From NCBI GenBank assembly GCA_963697525.1, contig OY969087.1, positions 496,001 through 560,000 on the forward strand: a DNA stretch of 64,000 nt. The letters run 5' to 3'. Numbering within the stretch: position 1 is the stretch's first letter; every line of letters starts with the position of its first letter. The notes beneath the pieces are model-generated. The model saw only the letters and a list, made by a program, of their open reading frames with translations, was not told where the DNA came from and did not search any database. The translations under genes and the position numbers were made by a program. The stretch comes from Bradymonas sp963697525 (GTDB taxonomy: Bacteria; Myxococcota_A; Bradymonadia; Bradymonadales; Bradymonadaceae). Of this stretch, positions 58,520-64,000 are shown piece after piece.

Positions 58520-59547
58520 CGGTATTCGAAGGGAGCGTAGTGATCGATATCTCCCCGCAGGTAGCGGGCGAGGATTCGTGCCTGAACGTGGGGCACAAGG
58601 CCAAACGGGATTCGGTCCGAAAACAAGGCGTGTGGGACCTGCCTCTGCTTTCGCTTTTGATAGGCGACGACTACCTGCTTGCGCGCGTCGTCGGTCAAGA
58701 GCCAGGCACCACCAGGCCGGACCCGAAAGTCCTCGGGTTTGACCTGGCGCCGGTTGATGAGCGTCGTAACCAGTCGATCCGCCAGCGGCGAGCGCAGCTC
58801 TTCCATCAAATCAAGGGCTAGACTGGGGCGGCCGGGGCGCACCTCATGCAGGAAGCCTATTTGCGGGTCGAGCCCGACTCCCTCGGCCGCGGCCCTGCAG
58901 TCGCTCAGGACGAGTGTGTACACAAACGACAGCATGGCGTTGACCCGGTCGCGGGGCGGACGGCGGTTGCGCCCATCGAAAGTGAAGGCGTCGCTCGCGG
59001 ACAGCATTTGGCTAAATACGGAGAAATAGTGCTTGGTGCCCTGTCCCTCGTAGCCACGCGCCTCATCGTGGTCCCGTACAGCGTCCAACCGCCGATCGAG
59101 AGCATCGATCGAAGCACGTGCCTCTCGGAGCTGGTCAGCGGCGGAACCCTCTGCATCGCGTGCTCGCCGAAGAAGAGTGTTTCGGCAGTTTTTAAGCTTT
59201 CCACGGACAATGGTGCGCGCGATGTCAAGCGAACGTTCGGTATCCTCGTAGGTGCGAAATTGGGCGAGACGCAGCAATACGTTGCCACTAGTAGGTGGCC
59301 GCACAGCCCCGGCAAAGCTGCCTGAGCGGCTCAAGAAGACGATGGAAATGCCGTCTTCTGTGCACCGTTGGACCAGCGGAGGTGACACCAGCGTGCCGCC
59401 GGTCACAAAGATTGCGCCCAAGTGGTGGAGCGGCACGTCGATCTTGGTATCGCCGTCCACATCGAGTCGTACGTTGTCGTTTCGCAGCCGCAAATAACCG
59501 GTTTGATTGAGAATGTAGAGAGTGTTTAACAGCTGGTGGTGTTGCAT
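58516..59547 (-). CDS. cas1: CRISPR-associated integrase Cas1 (type I-C)
   Basis: This 343-residue protein catalyses spacer integration. It has the family opening LLNTLYILNQTGYLRL and the C-terminal metal-binding region with GFLHEVRPGRPSLALDLMEE, which supplies the active-site His and acidic residues. The start at ATG 59547 is 11 bp from the cas4 stop; the frame upstream to 59844 overlaps cas4 and is not part of it. The length matches type I-C Cas1. Confidence 0.95.
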   Translation of the reverse strand: MQHHQLLNTLYILNQTGYLRLRNDNVRLDVDGDTKIDVPLHHLGAIFVTGGTLVSPPLVQRCTEDGISIVFLSRSGSFAGAVRPPTSGNVLLRLAQFRTYEDTERSLDIARTIVRGKLKNCRNTLLRRARDAEGSAADQLREARASIDALDRRLDAVRDHDEARGYEGQGTKHYFSVFSQMLSASDAFTFDGRNRRPPRDRVNAMLSFVYTLVLSDCRAAAEGVGLDPQIGFLHEVRPGRPSLALDLMEELRSPLADRLVTTLINRRQVKPEDFRVRPGGAWLLTDDARKQVVVAYQKRKQRQVPHALFSDRIPFGLVPHVQARILARYLRGDIDHYAPFEYR

Positions 59548-59558
59548 GCGTGTGCCCC

Positions 59559-60197
59559 TCAGCGACTGGGATGGATTTCGGTGATTGGCTCGGCGTTGCG
59601 ATCGACGACGAAAGGCAGACACGAGTCGCGAAGGGAACAGCGGTGACATCGCGCATCGGCGACCGGTGCCGGTAACTCCAAGTCGATCAGCATGGCCCGC
59701 ACGGAGTCGACGCAGTCGCGCGTGGCATTTCGAAGAGCCTCGTCGAAGTCCACTTGTCTGCGCCGGCGCGAACCATGATGAAATATCGCACCTCGGGGCA
59801 CGTCGACGCCGAACATCTCTTCGAGGCACAAAGCCTGCGCGCACACCTGGATGTCGTCGTGGATGGCTTTGTGACGACTGCCATGCTTGTATTCGACCGG
59901 AATGATGCTGATGATCTCACCTTGATCGTCGTGCAGGAACTCGACGGCATCGGCGCGGCCCACTAGACCAAGTGTTTCGCTCCAGATCGGGAGCGCACGC
60001 TCGACGGTCAGTCCCTTGCGCAGCTCCGACTCCGGATGGTCGACACGCTCATGCACCGCGCGACCGCGCAGCGTGTACAGGTTCTCGTCAAAGCTCTGCT
60101 CGAGATGAATCAAGCCGCACTGGCGCGGACAGTAGCTGTAGTGCTGCAACGCCGAGATGGCGACGGTTACCTCAGATGGGTCTACGTCGAGTGGCAT
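59559..60197 (-). CDS. cas4: CRISPR-associated exonuclease Cas4
   Basis: This 212-residue RecB-family nuclease has the first cluster cysteines in SYCPRQC (Cys23, Cys27) and the rest near the C-terminus in CHRCSLRDSC. RecB motifs are GRADAVEF and VEYKHG. Cas4 trims pre-spacers and checks the PAM for Cas1-Cas2. AGGGGG precedes the ATG at 60197. It is the first gene of the leftward cas4-cas1-cas2 operon. Confidence 0.94.
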   Translation of the reverse strand: MPLDVDPSEVTVAISALQHYSYCPRQCGLIHLEQSFDENLYTLRGRAVHERVDHPESELRKGLTVERALPIWSETLGLVGRADAVEFLHDDQGEIISIIPVEYKHGSRHKAIHDDIQVCAQALCLEEMFGVDVPRGAIFHHGSRRRRQVDFDEALRNATRDCVDSVRAMLIDLELPAPVADARCHRCSLRDSCLPFVVDRNAEPITEIHPSR

Positions 60198-60245
60198 GAA
60201 AGCCCCCTTTTCGTGCTGTACGGCCGGTTGAGAGTGGTTAGAGCA

Positions 60246-60269
60246 TGACGCGCAAAGCGTGGTGCGTCA
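60246..60269. promoter_or_regulatory. Candidate operator between the two cas operons
   Basis: TGACGCGC and GTGCGTCA form an inverted repeat with 8 bp between arms (7 of 8 pairs match). It overlaps a weak leftward promoter (TTGACG, 17 bases, CATGCT) ahead of cas4. A repressor site is an inference. Confidence 0.4.
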
Positions 60270-60321
60270 AACTCGAAGTTTCATATTGATCGTGACACGA
60301 ATGACGAAACGACGAGGACAC

Positions 60322-60350
60322 TTGCAACGTCTGTCCGGCAGTCATATGCT
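60322..60350 (+). promoter_or_regulatory. Candidate sigma-70 promoter for cas5-cas8c-cas7-cas3
   Basis: TTGCAA and TATGCT are separated by exactly 17 bases. The predicted start lies about 45 bases ahead of the cas5 ATG, with AGGAGG at 60391-60396. Confidence 0.5.
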
Positions 60351-60402
60351 CCTCCCATTGCGTTAATGCCCGAAGTTGGGGGCACCTCCCAGGAGGAGTG
60401 TC

Positions 60403-61083
60403 ATGTCTGATTTTCCACCATTGGAAGTGAAGGTCTGGGGCGATTTTGCGTGCTTTACGCGACCCGAAATGAAGGTCGAGCGCGTCTCCTACGACGTGAT
60501 GACGCCTTCGGCGGCGCGCGGCATTCTCGAGGCCATCTTTTGGAAGCCGCAGTTCGACTGGCGAGTGCGCGAGATCGAGGTGCTCGAGCCGATTCGGCGT
60601 ATGTCCATCTTGCGCAATGAGGTCAAGTCGAAGGCCGCGGCAAGTACGGTGAAGGGATGGGCAAACAGCGAGGGCCGCAACGCCTTCCTATCTAACGACG
60701 ATCGCACCCAACGCCACTCCCTCGTACTGCGAGACGTCGCGTACATCATTCGCGCCGAGCAGGTTGTGAGACCAGGTGGGGGCCACCCCGCCAAATACCG
60801 CGATCAGTTCCGCCGAAGGGTCGACAGAGGTCAGTGCTTCTGGCGTCCGTATCTCGGCTGCCGAGAATTCTCAGCTCATTTCTCGAAGCCAGATGGCGAC
60901 GAGACGAGCATCACCGGTCGGTTCGATCTCGGCCGAATGCTTTTCGATCTCATTTACGAGGAGAAGGGCAAGAAGGCCGGGCAAGGTGAACCGGTTTTCT
61001 TTCGAGCTGTCGTCGACGATGGGGTGATGCACGTCCCCAACGAACTTTATGACGAAATCGCGCGGGCGAAGGAGGCACGCTGA
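60403..61083 (+). CDS. cas5c: Cas5c (Cas5d), crRNA-processing endonuclease
   Basis: This 226-residue RAMP protein has the N-terminal strand LEVKVWGDFACFTRPEMK and YDVMTPSAARGILEAIFW, both diagnostic of type I-C Cas5. In I-C systems Cas5 replaces Cas6: it cuts the repeat hairpin and stays on the 5' handle of the crRNA in Cascade. The UUCG-capped stem of the array repeat is its expected substrate. AGGAGG lies seven bases before the ATG at 60403. Its TGA overlaps the cas8c ATG by one base. Confidence 0.95.
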   Translation: MSDFPPLEVKVWGDFACFTRPEMKVERVSYDVMTPSAARGILEAIFWKPQFDWRVREIEVLEPIRRMSILRNEVKSKAAASTVKGWANSEGRNAFLSNDDRTQRHSLVLRDVAYIIRAEQVVRPGGGHPAKYRDQFRRRVDRGQCFWRPYLGCREFSAHFSKPDGDETSITGRFDLGRMLFDLIYEEKGKKAGQGEPVFFRAVVDDGVMHVPNELYDEIARAKEAR

Positions 61084-62834
61084 TGCTGCTCCAGAGGCTC
61101 CACGAATTCCGGCAAAGGGATGACGTCGACGCCAAGATACCTCCAGCTTACCATAAGCGTCGCGACATCAATTGGATCTTGAAGCTCGATGCCGATGGGA
61201 ACTTTCTCGGCTGGACATCGGCCGAGCGCAACGAACCCGTGCCTTACCGACGACGGTCTGGTCGCAAGCCGCCGCCGTACTTGTTGGTCGACAATTATCC
61301 TTACCTGCTCGGCGATACCCTGGATGAAAAGGACTTCAAGGCAAGCAAGGCTGAGGTTCGCTGGCAGATGTTCGTCGAATTGATCGAATCGCTCGTCGAA
61401 GCAACTCCTGAGGCTGAGCGTGCGCCGTTTGAGGCGGTGCTTCACTTCATCAGCTCGGACGAGCGCAATATTGCGTTGCAAAATGCCCCCGACGACATGA
61501 CTCGAAGCGATCTGATCGCGATCGAGCTAGATGGCCGATTGGTCCACGAAGGTAAAGCCGCTCGCCGCTTCTGGATGGCAGCGCGCGATGAAGACGCCGT
61601 TTCGGACTCGCGAACCACCGCCGAGTGCATCATCTGTGGAGAGCGGAAGCCAATTCCCCGCACACAGCCCGTGGAACTGAACCTCGGACCAAACCGCGTC
61701 CAGTTAATCTCGGCAAACGAGAACGCGTTCGAATCCTTTGGACTGAAACAGTCGGCGATTTCGCCAGTCTGCCAGAGTTGCGCGCGTAGCTATGGCGAGG
61801 CCGCTCGTTACCTCATGGGCTCGTCGAGCAATCGCTACCGCGCCGGCGACATCACCTACATCTTTTGGACACGAGAGCCCTCCGACTGGGATGTGGCCAA
61901 GCTATTTTCGTCGCCCGACGAAAAGGACGTAGGCAAACTCCTGGAGGGCGTCTTCAAAGGCAAACAATCATCCGCAGATGAGAACGATTTTTATGCCTGC
62001 GCGATGACCGCCAACACGTCGCGGTTGGTTGTGCGCGACTACTTAGAGACCACAGTTGGTGATGTGAAGCGCAATCTCGCGCGCTGGTTTGCGGCGCAAA
62101 GCCTGGTTGATGCGTCGACTGGAGAGTTGGGCAACCCCTATGGCTTGTTCGCCTTGGCTGCCTCACTCGTACGCGATCCAAATAAGGACTTACCGCCCGC
62201 AACTGTACCGACACTGCTCGGATGCGCGCTCCACGGCCGACCGATGCCGCGTAACATCCTGGCGCAGGCACTCAATCGTGCCCGAGCCGACGCGGACAAT
62301 CGCATCACCCGCCCCCGGGCCGTGTTGATCAAGATGGCGCTCAATGACCTGAAGCGATTTTCCAACGACCCCGACGCCGAGGAGATCGACGTGACCGATG
62401 AACTGAACGAAAATGAGAAGAACGAAGCCTACCTATGCGGACGTCTTCTCGCTCTGCTCGAGGAGGCGCAGCGTGCAGCCCTGGGCAACATCAACTCCAC
62501 CATCGTCGATCGCTACTTCGGCACGGCATCGGCCGCGCCGGCGTCGGTCTTCGGACGGCTGATTCGTGGAAGCCAGGCGCACTTTCAAAAGCTGCGAAAG
62601 AAAAACCCGGGCGCACGCAAGAATATCGAAGATGGCGTCGAGGAGGTGATGAGTAAGCTCAACCGCTTCCCGAAGACGCTCACCATCGAAGACCAGGGAC
62701 TGTTTGCAATGGGCTACTACCATCAACGCGCCGCCAGCCGCCAGCGGATGCACCAGGCAATGGAGGCTAAAAGAGCCGACGAAGCCGTCGCGGGCGCCGT
62801 TGCCGACGCTGCTACAGAAGCTGCCACTGAGTAA
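61083..62834 (+). CDS. cas8c: Cas8c/Csd1, Cascade large subunit
   Basis: This 583-residue large subunit recognises the PAM and opens target DNA. A zinc-finger-like pair, CIICGERKP and CQSCARSYGEA, with YIFWTREPSDWD nearby, is typical of Csd1/Cas8c. The length is standard. Type I-C systems make the small subunit Cas11 from an internal start in cas8c; an internal ATG with a ribosome site in the last third is therefore likely, but I could not fix it. It overlaps the cas5 stop. Confidence 0.94.
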   Translation: MLLQRLHEFRQRDDVDAKIPPAYHKRRDINWILKLDADGNFLGWTSAERNEPVPYRRRSGRKPPPYLLVDNYPYLLGDTLDEKDFKASKAEVRWQMFVELIESLVEATPEAERAPFEAVLHFISSDERNIALQNAPDDMTRSDLIAIELDGRLVHEGKAARRFWMAARDEDAVSDSRTTAECIICGERKPIPRTQPVELNLGPNRVQLISANENAFESFGLKQSAISPVCQSCARSYGEAARYLMGSSSNRYRAGDITYIFWTREPSDWDVAKLFSSPDEKDVGKLLEGVFKGKQSSADENDFYACAMTANTSRLVVRDYLETTVGDVKRNLARWFAAQSLVDASTGELGNPYGLFALAASLVRDPNKDLPPATVPTLLGCALHGRPMPRNILAQALNRARADADNRITRPRAVLIKMALNDLKRFSNDPDAEEIDVTDELNENEKNEAYLCGRLLALLEEAQRAALGNINSTIVDRYFGTASAAPASVFGRLIRGSQAHFQKLRKKNPGARKNIEDGVEEVMSKLNRFPKTLTIEDQGLFAMGYYHQRAASRQRMHQAMEAKRADEAVAGAVADAATEAATE

Positions 62835-62860
62835 TTGTTGAAACTCCCAGGAGGGAACTG

Positions 62861-63724
62861 ATGACCTACACCGATCCCGAACGACGGCACGACTTCGTGC
62901 TTCTCTTTGATGTTACCGACGGCAATCCAAACGGCGATCCCGACGCAGGCAACCTGCCGCGCGTTGATCCGGAGACCATGCAGGGACTCGTCACCGACGT
63001 ATGTCTGAAACGCAAGGTTCGCGATTGGGTTGCTGCCACGCGAGGTGACGAGTCGCGTTACAAAATCTATGTCGAGGAGGGCGCGGTCCTCAACGAGCAG
63101 CACAAACGTGCCTATGAGGCGCTCGATAAAATGGACGAGATCGAAAAGCCCAGTCGAAAGACGATGGACGACGCCAAGCAGTGGATGTGCGCCAACTTTT
63201 TTGACGTGCGCATGTTTGGCGCAGTGATGTCCACAGGCGTAAACTGCGGGCAGGTGCGCGGTCCAATCCAGCTCACGTTCGCGCGCTCCATCGACCAGGT
63301 TGTCCCGATGGACATCAGCATCACGCGCGTGGCGGTGACACGGGAAGGCGAAGACAAGCAGACCGAAATGGGCCGAAAGTCGATCATTCCTTACGGCTTG
63401 TATCGCGCGCACGGCTTCTTCACCCCGACGTTCGCCAAGGACACCGGCGTCGATGCGACGGATCTCGAAATGTTCTGGGACGCCATCAAGCGCATGTGGG
63501 ATCTGGACCGGTCGGCCTCGCGCGGCATGCTAGCGTGTCGAGGCCTGCACGTGTTTAGCCATGAACATCGGCTGGGCAACGCCGCTGCGCATGAGCTGTT
63601 CGACCGTGTGACGGTCGAGCGTCGCGCCAACGTCGAGGCGGCGCGTTCGGTCAACGACTACGAGATCTCCATCGACCGCACTGAGTTGCCAGACCGGGTC
63701 GAGCTGCACTCACTCGTGGGATGA
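62861..63724 (+). CDS. cas7c: Cas7c/Csd2, Cascade backbone
   Basis: This 287-residue RAMP protein forms the helical backbone along the crRNA. The opening FVLLFDVTDGNPNGDPDAGN and the GAVMSTGVNCGQVRGPIQL region match Csd2. GGAGGG before the ATG at 62861 is a strong ribosome site. cas3 begins 3 bp after its stop. Confidence 0.95.
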   Translation: MTYTDPERRHDFVLLFDVTDGNPNGDPDAGNLPRVDPETMQGLVTDVCLKRKVRDWVAATRGDESRYKIYVEEGAVLNEQHKRAYEALDKMDEIEKPSRKTMDDAKQWMCANFFDVRMFGAVMSTGVNCGQVRGPIQLTFARSIDQVVPMDISITRVAVTREGEDKQTEMGRKSIIPYGLYRAHGFFTPTFAKDTGVDATDLEMFWDAIKRMWDLDRSASRGMLACRGLHVFSHEHRLGNAAAHELFDRVTVERRANVEAARSVNDYEISIDRTELPDRVELHSLVG

Positions 63725-63727
63725 ACG

Positions 63728-64000
63728 ATGGCCTATGCGCACTCGCCGAACCAAAGCGGCGACTGGCATGATCTCGACGTCCATTTGAGTTCCGTCGCTG
63801 AGCTCGCGGCCAGCTTTGCCGCGCGTCTGGACGCCGTCGAAGCAGCGCGGTTGCTTGGTTGGGTCCACGACATCGGCAAGTTGCATCCGTCGTGGCAGGA
63901 ATTCCTCCGACTCGCCGCCAAGGGCGAGGCCGCGCGTGGGCCCGATCACTCCAGCGTGGGAATGGTGTTACTTGCGGAAGAAACGCGCCACCACCTTCTG
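63728..64000 (+). CDS. cas3: Cas3 helicase-nuclease, N-terminal part (cut by window end)
   Basis: The 91 visible residues are the start of a Cas3 HD nuclease domain: the first motif AYAHSP, the metal-binding GWVHDIGKLHPSWQ (HD) and PDHSSVGM. The helicase part lies beyond the window. Its place after cas7 differs from most I-C loci, where cas3 is the first gene. Confidence 0.9.
   Translation, partial: MAYAHSPNQSGDWHDLDVHLSSVAELAASFAARLDAVEAARLLGWVHDIGKLHPSWQEFLRLAAKGEAARGPDHSSVGMVLLAEETRHHLL

Overview
The window is high-GC DNA, coding on both strands with strong G/C at third codon positions. The gene set suggests a predatory or myxobacteria-like deltaproteobacterium: two Hanks-type Ser/Thr kinases, FHA and diguanylate-cyclase signalling proteins, a huge secreted Cys-rich module protein, YncE-like beta-propeller lipoproteins and DUF4388/GYF-type fusions. 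My best guess is Bradymonadales or a related Myxococcota-like lineage. This is inferred from family content, since no rRNA or other marker gene is present.

Positions 1-48,200 are chromosomal core and signalling genes in short operons. They include a deoxynucleoside kinase flanked by two inverted copies of a ~150 bp intergenic repeat, FHA-GGDEF, patatin plus BON protein, a twin WD40-propeller protein with Pro/Glu-rich linkers, two peroxiredoxins, a cold-shock gene with a structured leader, an SAH/MTA-deaminase-like amidohydrolase and an MtaB operon. Further along are an S41 protease, the histidine-degradation pair hutU-hutI, envelope lipoproteins, a GAF histidine kinase, rpmB, an FHA protein, an HU/IHF-like gene, queE, the Cys-rich protein, a HugZ-like protein and a TetR regulator divergent from a kinase-DUF4388 protein. 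Several families of intergenic palindromes recur between these genes.

Positions 48,937-64,000 hold a type I-C CRISPR-Cas locus. The array is very large, about 104 spacers by hand count, and is split by an IS3-family element. It reads right-to-left from a leader beside cas2. cas4-cas1-cas2 run leftward and diverge from cas5-cas8c-cas7-cas3, which run rightward, with cas3 cut by the window edge. This differs from the usual I-C order, in which cas3 is first and cas4-1-2 are last in one operon. The last base of the repeat becomes variable in the 18 leader-proximal copies, as if the integration boundary moved by one nucleotide.

Four long genes (near 10,291, 31,471, 34,684 and 46,684) are each interrupted by a +1 frameshift. 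Three of the four sit 0-1 nt after the hexamer GATCTC on the coding strand. This may be a systematic sequencing error at a modified motif, though a biological cause cannot be excluded.
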